Shown: positions 12,555-25,371 of the stretch, piece by piece
Layout: the number at the start of each line of letters is the position of its first letter
Numbering within the stretch: the first letter of the stretch is position 1
NCBI RefSeq assembly: GCF_014898055.3
Contig: NW_023601433.1
Location: forward strand, 73,639,683 to 73,703,682
Direction of reading: 5' to 3'
Source: Talpa occidentalis
Taxonomy: Eukaryota; Chordata; Mammalia; Eulipotyphla; Talpidae
DNA: 64,000 nt
Position numbers and translations under genes: made by a program
The notes under the pieces: generated by a model
Databases searched by the model: none
The model's input: the letters and a program-made list of their open reading frames with translations, nothing else
What the model was told of the DNA's origin: nothing

Positions 12555-12572
12555 CATATACAGGTATATACA
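12555..12572 (-). promoter_or_regulatory. MN1: Pumilio-type element pair near MN1 mRNA 3' end
   Basis: On the transcript strand 12,572-12,565 reads UGUAUAUA, an exact match to the UGUANAUA Pumilio motif. 12,562-12,555 reads UGUAUAUG, a one-base variant. Both lie just before the distal AATAAA, so they would be present only in the long 3' UTR form. The role is inferred. Confidence 0.35.
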
Positions 12573-12861
12573 ATATGCATGAATACAGAAGACTGCACTT
12601 TACATATTTTTTTAAAAAAGAAAGAAAAAAATAACACTCAATTTCATGAGCTATTGTCACAGTCTTCCAACCAAGCATTTCAGAAATGAATTTCTTTTAA
12701 GAGTCAAAAAAGATTACAGGATTGCCTAACACACAGCAGAGTTAAGTTTTCATATTTTACATGTGCAATAACATTTTCTTTTTCTTTCCCGAAGAGTTTG
12801 CTATGCAGTACCGATTACCAGTGTTTGGAGCCTCATGGGTTGGGTATGTTTTTAATTTGCT

Positions 12862-12867
12862 TTTATT
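12862..12867 (-). terminator. MN1: Alternative proximal polyadenylation signal
   Basis: A second AATAAA on the minus strand (plus strand tttatt) lies 335 bp before the distal signal. Its use would remove the last third of a kilobase of the 3' UTR, including the Pumilio-like sites. Usage cannot be judged from sequence alone. Confidence 0.35.
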
Positions 12868-15362
12868 CTTTCCATTAAACCAAATTTAATGAAATAACAT
12901 CCTTTTGCTTAAGGCTATTTTTAAAGCTGTTCCATTCTGGGGTCACGGGGAGCGAGAAAGTTTCAATCTTCAGGGGGTTCCGAGGTTGCTAGACCATGAA
13001 CTGGTGGCCACGTGTTGATGGACTCAACACAGGGAAAGTCAGAGACAGAAGTCACAACACTTTGCTCCCCGGCCTTAAGCAATTAAGGAAAATCATTCCT
13101 TTTTAAAAAATAAAATGACGAAGCTCTCAAATAGCTGTACATTGCAGAATCAGAGGGGGCATGGAGTTTTGCTCGATCTATGACCGATTCTCCTGCAGCC
13201 CATGGCAGGGGGTATGTTTTCTCCACTTTGCTTTCCTTTGCAGGCAGAGCACAGGAAAGGAGTCAGCTCACACCCTCTTACTGATAAATTCACACCACCT
13301 GCTCTGCTCTGTCTGCCCTCTGTGGGCCCAGGTCAGCCCCTGGTCAGACTGCCCATGCCAGAACCTCAGACCTTCCCGGGTCAGGCTCCAGCCGAATAGA
13401 CTGACCAAAGGAAAAAAGAGGAGAGGGGAGAATTTTCTGGATGCTCTCCTCCCTTTGCTGAAAAGCTCTTTGAAATAAACAATGTGGGTGTTGTATGGTG
13501 AGCCCAAAGCCTTCAGGTCACTTGCTAAAAAAAAAAAAGCCAGGTCTGCAAACTCCAGGGATATGGGGGGTGGGGTGAGGGGAGCTCAAAATGGAGCACT
13601 TAGTAAGACATGCTCATTAACAAAAACTGAAACAAAACATGAGTCACTGATTTGGGTGAAGTGATATCAGTCATTTCTTGCATTTCTTGTCTGACCCGCC
13701 CTGGAATCCTAGTGCCCCCCCCCACCCCCATGAGTCATACAAGTCCTTTGTAGGCACCAACAGCACCCAAAGGTGCCGGTCCCTGCCAACACTGAGACTC
13801 CGGTGACTACCGCTCTGGGAAGAGCAGCTAACAGGCCTCCACTGGGTCCAGGAGCCTCCCTTTCCACCGCCCTGCTCGCCCAGTCACCCCCATCTCTGCT
13901 CAAGGGAAAATTTTTCCTTCGTGAAGTGCAAGGGACATGGCTCTTGTTTTGCAACAAGGTGAGATAAAATCAAAGTGGAGAGAAGTTACAGATTAAAAAA
14001 AAAAGTCCCAGTAATCAAAATCATTACTTATATTCCCTTTCTCCCTCCTCTAGCCATAGGGAGTCTGCAAACCCCTGCAAAGAACTACACCCAGTCTCGG
14101 AGAAGGGGGTCTGGAGGCTGAGTTGGAGCAGGGGGGTGCTCTTTCACCGAATGAGCCCTTGGAAAGTACTGGAGAAAGCCTCATTCCTCCCATGGATGGG
14201 GGCTTGTCCAGGGTTGAGGCAGGAAATTAGAGGACCAGGGACAGCATGAAAGAGATGAGGGAGACAGACCCTCTCCTCTCCTTCTGTCCTGGGGTTGCCA
14301 GGCTGGAAACAGTTGTCTGAAAGGGTCAAGGACTAAAAAATCATCCTCCCCCAACTCTGGCACCCAAGACCTAGCCGGCCAGGCTGCAGCAAAGGCAGGA
14401 GCCTGGAGCCCCCTGAGACTCTGCAGGCTATAAGGGCACCATCCCCCATCAGACCAGGGCTGCTTAGCATAGCATGAAAATTCAGAGCCTGGGCATTTGT
14501 GCAGAGACCCAGAAAAGGAGAGAAAACACTTCTGTCGAACATTCCGACTCCTTCCCACAGAGCAGGCTGGACACGTCATCACCTCCATTGCAGAGGGCAG
14601 CTTCCAGCAGGAGAACGGAGCTGGAGGCTGAGCGAGTGTTTGTGAGAACAAAAATATATATCTCTATTTTCTTAGGGAACAGACAAAACAAAATCCCAGG
14701 CGGAATACCTAAGGGGGGCATTAATTGTTTGGCTCCTGCCTGACTGATGACAGTTGGGTGTCAATATATAATATTGTGATGACAATTTCACTTTCACCCG
14801 GCAATATTCCAGAACTACTATTCTCCAGGATTTCCATTTTAATAAGCAATGAACAAAGCAAAAAAAAAAAAAAAAAAAAAGGCGGGGGATGGAGGGAGAA
14901 AAGGAACACGAATAAAAGAGAATAAAAAAGGAAAGCAACTTTTGTCTTATTATGAAATAACAATACTTGGACATACAGCAGCATGAAAATAAAACAAGGA
15001 AAGAGGTCATCTAAAAAACGTATGCCAAGATTACAGAAAGTGGGGAATTATCTAGCAGGAAAAAGGCTTAAGCAAAAGTTTGCTAACTGCAGAAGAATTA
15101 ACACTGGTAACATACTGTGGCAGACGAGTTTCTTTTTTAAAAAAAATTTTTGAGGTTTTTTTTTTTTGTTTTCCCTTTAAATTAACCCTTTCCGGTCCAT
15201 ATGCCACTAAGCAGGTACCAACCTAGAAAAAAAAAAAATCATCCACTCAGCAATAGTGGCCCTTTCAAATTAGCAGTGGGGGGTGGGATCAGGTTGAGAG
15301 GGGATGGAAAGGGTCTCAGGGAAAGGAAGGGCCTGGTGGGGGAGATGGGATTTCTTGTCAAT

Positions 15363-15683
<321 letters not shown>

Positions 15684-16439
15684 CTAAAGATATTGCTTGG
15701 AATCTGCCTGCTGCTCCCTCTGACTTAGCTGTGAGGTCTCAGCCAGGGGTCGGGCCCTGATAATGGGTCTAAGTTTTCCTCCTTGGGAAATAAGAAAGTT
15801 GGGCAGGATAAACTCAGGGTTTGCCCTTCTCTGATAGGGTTCCCAAAAGATTCACTGGACCTGAAGCAATTTGATAAGGGTTCCTGGAAAAGGGGCATCT
15901 GAAACTGGGTGTTCAAGTATGTGTAGGAGTTTGCCAGATGCCAGGCAAACAGGGGCAGAGTGGGGGATCACCCACATCTAGAAACAATCTATTCTCTTGT
16001 CAACCTCAAGACAGATGTTTGCTAAGGGTCTACTCTTTGTTGGGAACTTCCTTAAACAGTACCAAACTTCTCTGAGTAGTAAAGACTGAGAATATGGCTT
16101 CCCATACTTTGCCCATGCCCAGCTACTATATGAAGGACTTTGGGTGACAGAGTAGAGGAATCTATTGTTCCCCCATCCCCTCAATGAAAATCTCAATTTC
16201 CTTCTCACTCCATTACAAAGTGCCAGAAATACCATAGATCACAGTAACATTTGGGTTCGATAAACTTGAAGAGAACAGTGCTTTGACAACCATTCATACC
16301 TTAGTATGAATTACTTGAAGAAGAGGGAAGTCTAAGGCAGGGAAGGAACTAAGAAATTATTTCAGAGGATTTCTAATTTTCTGCTGCCAAGTGATCATGG
16401 GTTCTGTTCTGAGACCTACTGAGGTATTGATGGGTATTC

Positions 16440-16550
16440 CCATTATTCCTTTTTTAGAACCCAAATCTCAGAGAAGAGGTGACCTGCCCAAGGTCACACA
16501 GCCAGGAAGGGATAGAATTGGATTTGAAGATGAGCTAAGGGTGAATTTCT
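16440..16550 (-). repeat. MIR SINE
   Basis: Reverse MIR core, with 'gacctgcccaaggtcacac' and 'agccaggaaggg' intact. Confidence 0.75.
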
Positions 16551-17094
16551 GACACAGTAGAAGTGAAAAAAGCTTAAATTAGAAGGGGGGACCCAACTCC
16601 AGTTGAGGGAGCACACCCAGATACTGAACTTCATGACCTGCATGCTCTCCACAGCACAACGTACAGGCCCAGCCAGGGCCCTGTGCCAGGCAGGAGCCAC
16701 CCCACCCAGCCCGCCCTCTGGGATTAAGGAGGAGGCCTCCCCCAGGAGCCGAGCCAGAGCCTGTGGAGAAAATCCTCCCAGAGGGAAGGGCCCAGGCATC
16801 GAGGCCAGGCTGTGACTAACAGGGTTTGTCAACCCCCACCCTGAGCCCCAGAGATACTCAGCTTTGGGCCAGGCATGCTGGTAGGAGGCAAGGCTAGGCA
16901 GGAAGATTCTCTCCTTTGCTCCTTCCCTCATTCAATCAATAAGCTTTGTTGAAGCCCTACTATGTGCCAGGTGTGCCTTCTATGTACCAGCCCTACAGCT
17001 ACAGCAGGAAGCACGATAGACACTGTTCTTGCCCTCTTTCTGGAACTGACAGAGATGTGGTGAGGAGACAATATTAAGGCATAGTCACTTTGAA

Positions 17095-17265
17095 GTCACA
17101 GCGTAGGACTTGAATCCAAAGCTAGCCACACAGTAGGGCTTTCCAACTTTCCCTCTCTGTGCCTCAGTTTCTTCACTGATAAGGCAGGAGTAATACCATC
17201 TCCCTTGGAGTCTTATAACGGCCTGGCACACAGAGAGATCCCCAGATGGGGCTGCTGGGATTATC
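17095..17265 (+). repeat. MIR SINE
   Basis: 'ggacttgaatccaaa', 'gtgcctcagtttcttcac', 'tgataaggcaggagtaat' and 'ggcctggcacacagag' in order. Confidence 0.65.
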
Positions 17266-18749
17266 ATTAATGTCTGGAGATGTTAGAAGGTGAGGAGCCT
17301 TGCTGCCATCTAGGAGCAATCAAGACTCCTCCACTCTTGGTGATGGGCCCGATGGGCATGTTCCTGCCATTGAGATTGAAGTCCCAGCCTCTTTTCACCA
17401 GGGAAAGCTGAGGTTCTGATCTTGAAGTTTCAAAGCTGTTTAGCAGTGGTGGAGCTGGGAGATTGCCATGCCACACCCAGAACTTCCTGAGGGAAGGGAC
17501 CCCAGGAAGCTTGAGAATCAGAGTCAAGGGTCCCCCAGCACATATAGACCCTGGGTTCTAGCAATACTGAAGCACAGTCCACACCTCTGCCCCTGAGCAC
17601 ACACTTGCCTTGCTCGCAGTGACAGCCCACTGCATGATATTCCCAAAAGGAATTCACTTCCAGGCATTGCAAGATCTAAATTGGAGGAGGGGTAGATTGC
17701 CTGAACGAGACAAAGGACCCAGCCCAGCAATGTGTGTGCCCATTTTATAGGCAGGTAACTGAACCCCCTTAACCAAAGTTTCCATGGCTAAAGAAAGATA
17801 AGACCCAGCCAAGCTCCTGACACTTGGTTTCCTTGCTCGGTGGCTACAGCAGCAGGAAGGAGAATGGGAGTTGGCATTTCCTGCTCTGTGCTGAGATGCA
17901 GAAGACTTAGGGACTCTTCCAAGAGCTGGGTTTGTTGAGAGATGATTCCAGGCTGACCCAAATGGCCGAATTTTCTAAAGATGCTTTCTTCCCAAGTTAC
18001 AGACAGTTCATAAGCATGCCACGTGTGAGCACCTGAGACAGCTGCTCTTCTAAACTCGGGTGGATTTAATGAGGGTGTGCCACCAAACACTTCCGAGTGT
18101 TATCTAACTCCATCCCCCCAGCCAGCCCAGCACCTGTGACTTTTCCCTACTTTAGAGGGCTCAAAGAGGGTGAGGGGCTTGTCTGAAATCACAAATCAGG
18201 GTGCAGGATTCCCCCGCCTCCACCAGGGATGATCAAGAGAGACAAGTGGTCTGGTATCCACGGGAAATATTTTTAAGAGAGAATATTTTTCTTCAGTTGA
18301 CAACCCAAGCATGACCAAACTCATCCTCCCGCCGGATTCATTCCAGCTGGGGGGACCCAACATGCCCTAGGACCCAGGCTCCCGGGGTTACCGAGTGGCG
18401 GCTGCTGATAAATCAGTCCCACAGAAGCTGCCTCAAGTCAGGGCCTGTCCAAGCTCCTTAGAGGCCCTCAATCCCTGCTCCCTGTGGGGATAGGTACACC
18501 AGTCCCCCGCACTGGACCCAGAGATAAAACCTCCCCCATTCTGAGCTCCCAGGGTAGTGGAGAGACCCTGGAGTTACCGTACCTGGCACTGGCAGACACC
18601 CTGGAGCCTGTGGGAGTTGTGTTTTCACTAGTCAGCTGCCGACCACCCCGTCAGACCATGACTGCCCAGGGGAGGGGCAGGTTTGGTCTGTTCAGTGAGG
18701 GCCCCACACACAGCAGCTGCTCAGTTGGGGCCTGTGTACTGACCATGAA

Positions 18750-18830
18750 CTGCCCCTCATCCCCATTTGACAGATGGGAAGACTGAGGCCTCCAGGGGCA
18801 GGAAGCTGCCCAGCTTTGAGGTCAGTCATC
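18750..18830 (-). repeat. MIR SINE fragment
   Basis: 'cccatttgacagatggga' and 'agactgaggcctcc' in reverse MIR order. Confidence 0.55.
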
Positions 18831-19559
18831 TTCTGTTGCCCAGGATCTCCAGCGGGAATCTCAGGCTGTGATTAGACCCCAGATGCCCCTACCAGGCAGG
18901 TGGCCCGATCTGCAGGAGCTGGATTTCCTCATCTGCTCAGAGCAACTTGGGAAGACCATCCAGGAGAAAGAGCTGATGACAGTGTGCATGGGCGTGCTCA
19001 GGTGAACCTCAGCCCAGGCTGAGGGGAGGGACTGGCTCAGGGGACCAGATGGCTTACCCGCCTGGCAAGGGAGGACTTTGGGGGAGTCTTTGAGGACCTA
19101 TCCCTATTGGCCCTTCAGGGGCCCCCTCCTCCCCAGGCACAGGCGCAGGGTGTGGGGGGGACTCCCTTGTCCGCCTCCTCCTCTACCCCCCAAAACTCCC
19201 CCACCGCCTCTTCTGCACACATGTCCTGGCTGATCCACACCATCTCTTCCCACCACCTCTCCTCGCGCCACAGCTCTGTATTTGGCCATTTCTATCAGGG
19301 ACTTTTTGTCCCACTCCCCGCGGGCCGCCTGCTGCTGGCCCTGCTGCCCACATCAGACTCCCGTGCTTCTCGGGCCACTACAGGGACAGCAAACCCCAGG
19401 GAGGAAGGAGACAAGCGCTAGCCAGTGCCAAAAAGGCGACCGCGTGAATAACTAATGTCATTCCATTTCTCTCACAGGGTTCGACGATGATAACAGCTAC
19501 CATTTGTGGAGCACGAGCCTTTTGCGCACATCATTGCAGCTCTCAGAACCGCGGTTCTA

Positions 19560-19665
19560 GAAAATAGGGAAAATAATAGGACTGGCCGTCATGGAGGCAG
19601 TTACGAGGATTAAGTGAAATGATCCATGTAAAGTGCTTAGCACACTGCCTTGCACGGAGCGCGGG
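19560..19665 (+). repeat. MIR SINE 3' half
   Basis: 'gaggattaagtgaaatgat', 'ccatgtaaagtgcttagc' and 'acactgccttgcac' match the MIR 3' portion. Confidence 0.65.
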
Positions 19666-20959
19666 CGTGCACGCCAGGAGCACGCTGCCCAAGCTGCTGA
19701 CCCGCCGGTGGGGACCCACAGGACCCCGAATACTTGGCTGAGGCTCCAATGGGGACGGCTGAGTGACCCCGCAGCAGGCCATGACTGGGGTGAAGGGCGA
19801 AGGCAAAGATGTGCATTTGTTTACCTGGGGACACAGTTAATTTCCCTTCGGGAGATGCCACCCACAGAGGGGGCCAAATTTTCTTTGTTTTTCTATAAAG
19901 TCAGCAAAACAGACCTTATCACCACCTTGTCCTGCACTGAAAATCCCCAAGACCAGATTCTAGTCCCCACGTGCTCAGGTGTCCCGAGCTCAGTGGGGCA
20001 GCTGCCAACCCCCACAGCAGCTCAAGGGCTGTCCCCTGGTTCTGGAAGCCACTCCTCTGACCTCGAGCCCTTGGGAAGGTGGTTTCTGCCTGGCCACCTC
20101 CTGTCCCTCTGGTCCATCAGGGACATGGGGGCAAAGGTCATGGGGGCCAAGGGTGGACCCTCTGGGGTGCTAATGACCTGGGTTATCAAATGGGAACCTA
20201 CTTCACAGGTCACTAGGAGGATTAAGGGAGATAATGTGGGTGATCTCTTTAGCATATGACAAGCCCTCAAAACAGGGGTGTTCTTAGAAGTATCACACTG
20301 TTCTTTAACAACCCAGAGTTTTGGAGGCAGCCAGAACTAGTCCTGCCAGGTGCCAGCTTTATGCCACAGGGCAGTTTCTCCCTCTCCTTGGGTGCCAGGG
20401 GCTTACTCGCCCCACCTGCCTGCAGAGGCTGGGGGAACCTGGGGTGTGATCCCAGGCAGAGCAGAAGAATTAGAATTCCATGCGTATTTTTAACTTGAAG
20501 CTTATGTAAGGAGAAGTGTGGGCCCCAGAACACAATAGCAAATGACTCTCCCCGAATCACCCTCACTGGATTCCGACAAAGGGAAATATATTTTGGTTTT
20601 TCCTTTATTGGGGACCTGGAGGGAGGAGACACCGATGTCTGACAGCTGCCACTCAGCTGGGGGGGCAGGTCTGGGAATCACAAGGCTGGCCACCTCCTCT
20701 TGGTGCCTCTGTCCCTTGTCGCCCACCCAGGCACGGTCAAGTCCCCCCACTCTCCTAGCGCCTGGTCTCTATCTCTGAGGAAGGCCAGCTCATCCCATGT
20801 CATTCTTCGTCATTCCTCAAGCTCCAGAGCCAGCCCAGGCACCAGGAAGGGAAGGGACTACCCCCAAATTCCACCCACTTCTCCTGCCCTAGGGCCCCCA
20901 TCCTGATCTAAGCCCCTACCATCTCCTGCCTGCAGCAGCCACCTTACTACTCTCTACTG

Positions 20960-21330
20960 ACAAGCTGGTGCCCCGGATTATTTTCCCTGTGAGTCAGGCA
21001 AGCTTCCTGAAGCACCAGCCAGAGCAGGGCCCTCGGCTTAAACCTTTCATGGCTCCCCAGTCCCCCAAGATAAAGTCCTGGGCTTCACATGACTCGGCTC
21101 CTTCCCCCTTGGATCTTCAGGCTCATCTCTCAGCACCCCTGATATACTACACAGTCGTTCAAGAAGCCCTAAGCCTCCCCACCTCCACACCTCTGCTCCT
21201 GATGTTTCTTCTGCCTAGAACACCCTCCCCTCCTCACCCCTGCTGACTCCTACCATCCTACCTGGCTGTCAGCCCTGTGGTGATATTTCTCCAACGCCCC
21301 TACTCTGAGGTACGTGACCCCCTCCCTGCT
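20960..21330 (+). repeat. L2 LINE fragment
   Basis: L2 3' ORF remnant: 'catggctccccagtc', 'aagataaagtcctggg', 'cttctgcctagaacacc', with the expected spacing. Confidence 0.6.
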
Positions 21331-21499
21331 CCCAGATAGCACCTCACCCCCAGACATCATAAGCATGATGATACCGCCAACTACCACCTAGCTGCTGCAG
21401 GGAAGCACTAACACATCTCACCCTGGCAGAGGGGGATCCTGAGTTCAGGGCAACAGGCTGCCAAAGAGAGAAAACATCATGGGAGGAGTCAGATGATCG

Positions 21500-22225
21500 A
21501 GGTCTGTATTTCAGTCCCTGGCATTCCCCGCAGGTCGACCTTGGGCATGTCACTTTCCCTCTCTGATCCTCAGCTTTCTTCTCCACAAAATGGGATAAGG
21601 ATAGCACCCAGGACTTCACCCCACACTCCACATGGAATCCTTCTGCAGGGCCCTACAACCCCAAGGAGGAGCCTGAGCCAGATCCCCTCCTCCAGGGAGG
21701 CAGACAGGACTTGGGGGGATCCACAGACTCTGGGCTCTGGGCAGGAACAGCAAATCTAAGTCAGATGTCAGGCAGCATAAAGAGGGTCTGCACAGCCAAT
21801 AACCAACCAGGAAAGTGCAAACCCAAACCCCACCTACCCCTTCTCCATACTCAACAGCTTTGGGCGACCCCCAACACTGGGTTCAGAAGCCTAGAGTCAA
21901 ATCCCACCTCAGTCTGCATCGCAGCTCTGCCCTTCCTCAGTTCCATGGCCTTCGGGAACATCCCCTTGCTGACCTCAGTTTCCCCATCCTCAGAAGAGGA
22001 CAGCAACCACTCTGCAAGCAAGATCAGAGGAGCCTGTGTGGAGACCCTGGTGGCTTCCACTCTCTCTCCAATCAGCACACAATAGGCACCTGATAAGGAC
22101 TGGTTAAATATTTTAATGAATGACTTACATTCTCATCTCAGCTTTTCACTTGCTTGCTGTGTGACCTTGGGCACCTTTCTGGGCCTACTTGGTCTTCTTT
22201 AAAATGAAAGGTGGTGGGTGGATAG
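21500..22225 (+). repeat. Cluster of three MIR SINEs
   Basis: Copies at about 21,500-21,640 ('ttgggcatgtcactttccc'), 21,885-22,090 ('gacctcagtttccccatcc') and 22,130-22,225 ('gctgtgtgaccttgggcac'), all in the same direction. Confidence 0.65.
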
Positions 22226-22639
22226 AAAACCCCCTGACTCTGTCACTCTGCGTCAATAAGATTTGATATTCAATGTAGACAGGAGGCTGGAGCAAGAGCC
22301 CTCCCCAAAGCAGGAACACTAAGACACCTTAACCTAAGCCCCAGGAGCCAGCACCCATCCACAACCCCAGGGGTAAGGGTTTGAGAGCCAAGAGCCAGCA
22401 GCCCAAGTGACACCACACCCAGACCTCTCTCAGGGCTAGGAGACCAGGCACTCCTTAACCCAGACCTCTGCCTGCATCATCCCTACCTCTGCTCTGACCT
22501 CCCGTCAGTGACAACTTCTAGTGATGGTGTCACTGTGACAACTGAGAAACGGGAAAGCTGAGCACATCTCTATACCTGTCAGCTCCAGGGACATAACAGT
22601 GCACAGACTTCAGGCTCCCTTCAGGCTGATGTCACCGCC

Positions 22640-22740
22640 TAGGACACCAGCCCATCTTGCAGAGGAAGAGACTGAGGTTTAGGGAGGAGTTATCATTGGC
22701 CAATGGCACACAGCTGGTCAATCCCAAGTCTGTGTGATAA
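22640..22740 (-). repeat. MIR SINE fragment
   Basis: 'cttgcagaggaagagactg', 'aggtttagggagg', 'cacacagctggtcaatccc' in reverse orientation. Confidence 0.65.
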
Positions 22741-22839
22741 TATCAAAGTCACATGAAAAAGCAAAATTTCTTGACCCAAGTGGTGGGTGCTACCTCTCCC
22801 CCCCTTCTTCTCACACCAGGTATGCACAAGCACTTGCAC

Positions 22840-22861
22840 TCGCTCGCTCGCTCTCTCGCTT

Positions 22862-22909
<48 letters not shown>

Positions 22910-22915
22910 TTTCTC
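22840..22915 (+). repeat. (CT)n microsatellite
   Basis: About 75 bp, starting with cgct-rich units and becoming pure CT. It gives spurious Ser/Leu and Arg/Glu frames on the two strands. Confidence 0.95.
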
Positions 22916-23689
22916 ATAAGCACTTTCACCTTTGAAGCAAGGTCCCTTGGCTCACAGATGGAATGAGAACAATCTGGGGTGACGCAGCAGCCCAAGAGGA
23001 ACCCCCTGGCCTGGTCAGTGCTTTCTCCATGGACACTGCTTGAGCATTTCCATGTCTGCCCCATTGGACCATAGCAGTGGCGGGTGGGGGAGGCAAAAAG
23101 TATGCACAAGGGTGTCTAAGGGGCAGAGGGCTACCCCACCAACAATCCCAGGAGGCCCCACCTTTCTGGGCTCCACGAAGGTGAAGGAGGGGGCCTCACT
23201 CCAGCAGCTGGGGCAGCTTGGTCTGGTGAGACACTCAGCCTGGACCTGGAAGCCTTGGGAAATTAATTGGGGTTGACTGGGCTGAGGGCAGCTGTCATTT
23301 AGATTGAGAACTGGTTGAGGGCTCCACTGAGGTGAAGCAGCAAGGGCATCGTTCAGACCAGGCTGCTGAGAGCTGGGCTCAAGCCTTGAAATGGGGAGGG
23401 GGGTTAGAGGTGGAATTCTGGGCACTTGCCCCATCCCTGAAGGAGGAAGTGGGATGGTATATAAGGACCAGAGTCCACGGGATGGACAGGCCCCCACTCC
23501 AGCCTGAGCACCCCTTTTTGGACCCCTTTTCCTGGTTTCTCCAGTCACACAGCCAGTGATCTGTGACAGATGCAGCACTGTGCACCCCGACTCCGGGCCA
23601 CTCCTGGCCTGGATGCCAGAGACCCTTCAGCCCACGCTCTAGTCTGATGGCATGCCCAGCGGTGCAGTGCCAGCACTGTGCAGGGGCAG

Positions 23690-23905
23690 CACTGCGTGGG
23701 AGTCAGGGAAGCGATTTCAGTCTTGGCTCTGCAGACGGTGACTCCTCCAGGCCTCAGTTTTCTCACCCATGAAATAGGGGTGGAGACAGTCTTATTTTCA
23801 TAGGGTCACTAAGCAGGACCAGTGAAGATGCAAGCAGAGCTCTGAGCACACTGCCAGGCACCGAGGATGCCCTGAGAGATAAGAGCTGCTATTAGTATCA
23901 CTTGA
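23690..23905 (+). repeat. MIR SINE
   Basis: Near complete: 'tcagtcttggctctgcaga', 'ggcctcagttttctcaccc', 'gcacactgccaggcacc' and a 3' end at 'gctgctattagtat'. Confidence 0.7.
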
Positions 23906-24444
23906 ATGATTATTCTCTTGGAAACTCTCCAGCCCCATCTGCAGCACAGCTCTTCACACTCTGTTCTCACCACAACTCAGCCCCATAGTATTGGACCCAA
24001 TGCTGGGTGGCCCTGGCGGGACTCTGCCTCTCTGAGCCCAGTGTCCTCACCTGTACACCAAGGTGTAGCACCAGTGCCAACACCTCACCAAGCATCCAGC
24101 ACTCTGCCTGGCATGTGGTAAAATATTCAACAGTGATTTTTATAAAATAAGACAAACACACATACATCTCTAAAAAATTAGAACCTCATGGCTTTGAGCC
24201 CATCGGAGGAAAGATCCGATTGCGTGACAAATCTGCATGCTAAAAAGCATGTTTTTGAGGAATTGATGTTGGAGTGGAGTTTCTTGGGGCATCTGCCCTC
24301 CTGGCCCATCCATGGATCTGTGGGAGATTCATGATACTTCCCATGTTGGGGGGGAGGGGGGTCCTGCTAGTGACCTGCTTACCCAGGTAAATCCCCTTAG
24401 AGGTGATGCATCTCCAGGGAAGGGCTTTGCATGGAGATCAGTTG

Positions 24445-24910
24445 TGAGACAGTTGCGTGCTTTAGAGACAGAGGCTTGGGCTTGAATCCCAATCCTGTCA
24501 GCCCCAGGGGGCATAAACCTGGATCAACTACTTGGACTCCATTTGTCTCCATTTACTCACCTAAAAATGAGTTTGGCTGTGGTGCAAGAGGTTAAGCTCA
24601 GCACTATGAAGCTATCAGAAGCCACAGCAGCACAAGTTCAATCCCCGGCCAGGGAGCTACCCACATGGCGCAGCAGACCTCTCCTGTCTCACCGACTGTT
24701 CCCCTTAGCAGTGTACTTCAGTAGATCTGCCTGTTCTGCTCCCCACTCTGCCTCTGGAGATTCATCTCACTCCCCACACCTCTGGCCCACACCCCAGCTC
24801 TCCTATGCATAAAAAAAAAAATAAATCTTTTCCTAAAAAATGAGTTTGGCTATTAATGCCTTGCAAAGAGGAGGATAAAATGCTTGGTACCCAGGTGATG
24901 CTTAATATCC
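24445..24910 (+). repeat. MIR SINE split by a younger SINE insertion
   Basis: MIR sequence runs from about 24,445 ('gcttgaatcccaatcctg') to 24,578 and resumes at about 24,851 ('agaggaggataaaatgc', 'ttggtacccaggtgatgc'). The break is exactly the tRNA-SINE described at 24,579-24,835, giving relative ages. Confidence 0.65.
24579..24835 (+). mobile_element. Lineage-specific tRNA-derived SINE, long form
   Basis: About 257 bp flanked by perfect 16-bp target-site duplications (aaaaatgagtttggct at 24,563-24,578 and 24,836-24,851). The tRNA-like head has a degenerate A box and a B box-like 'gttcaatcccc'. The body has 'ctgcctgttctgctcccc' and a tail starting tatgcat, A-rich with ataaatct. It is no known primate or rodent SINE that I recognise. 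Confidence 0.85.
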
Positions 24911-25308
24911 TATTACCATAACTACTTCCCCCAACCTGGGCCTGGGGCAGCCTTTGAGGAGTCTTTGAGACAGTGATGGGCTAAAGCACCACAACCAAAT
25001 TTGTGACCCCAGCCGTGTGCTGGGTGTGGGGCTCAGAAAGGTGACCCCAACAAGAACTCCCAGGCTGCTGGAGAGATGTTCTGGTAAACACATAACTCAA
25101 AAGAGAATTCAAAGGAGAATACATTCACTGCCAGAGTAAGAGGCGGTCCTGCACCAGGGCACCCAGAGGATAGGTGGGGGTCCAGGAAGATGGCAGAGGA
25201 GAGGACACGGCAGGAGAGCGTAAGGACGAGCACAAAGTTTTGCAGGGAGAAGAGGAGGAAGGGCACGTGGAACTGCCCTGGGACTGTTGTTGAAGAGTAA
25301 GAAAGAGG

Positions 25309-25371
25309 CTAGCCAGGGGCCCTAATTTGGGGGTGGGAGTCTAGCCCAGGGGCCCTAATTTGGGGGTGGGG
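25309..25371 (+). repeat. 32-bp tandem duplication
   Basis: Two copies of a unit around 'ccaggggccctaatttggg', nearly identical, so the duplication is recent. Confidence 0.85.

Larger units (their letters stand above)
12510..15362 (-). other. MN1: MN1 3' UTR (about 2.85 kb)
   Basis: This transcribed, non-coding end runs from the stop codon at 15,363 to the likely cleavage site at about 12,500-12,515. The length agrees with the long MN1 3' UTR expected from an mRNA of about 7.7 kb. It is largely free of interspersed repeats, is AT-rich, and has several A/T homopolymers, including A22 on the plus strand at about 14,859-14,880 (a U run in the RNA). A G-run block (plus-strand C-run at 13,715-13,729) could form a G-quadruplex in the RNA. 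The exact 3' end is inferred from the polyadenylation signal. Confidence 0.75.

Noticed and set aside
17260..17370. Second MER20-like fragment
   Set aside because: Only 'aatgtctggagatgtta' and 'ctgccatctagga' resemble MER20; too short and out of step to support.
19633..20259. 208-codon plus-strand open frame
   Set aside because: Begins within a MIR and has no recognisable domain; the length is within chance for this GC content.
23015..23578. 187-codon minus-strand open frame
   Set aside because: No domain or conserved motif; lies between a microsatellite and MIR copies in GC-rich intron DNA.
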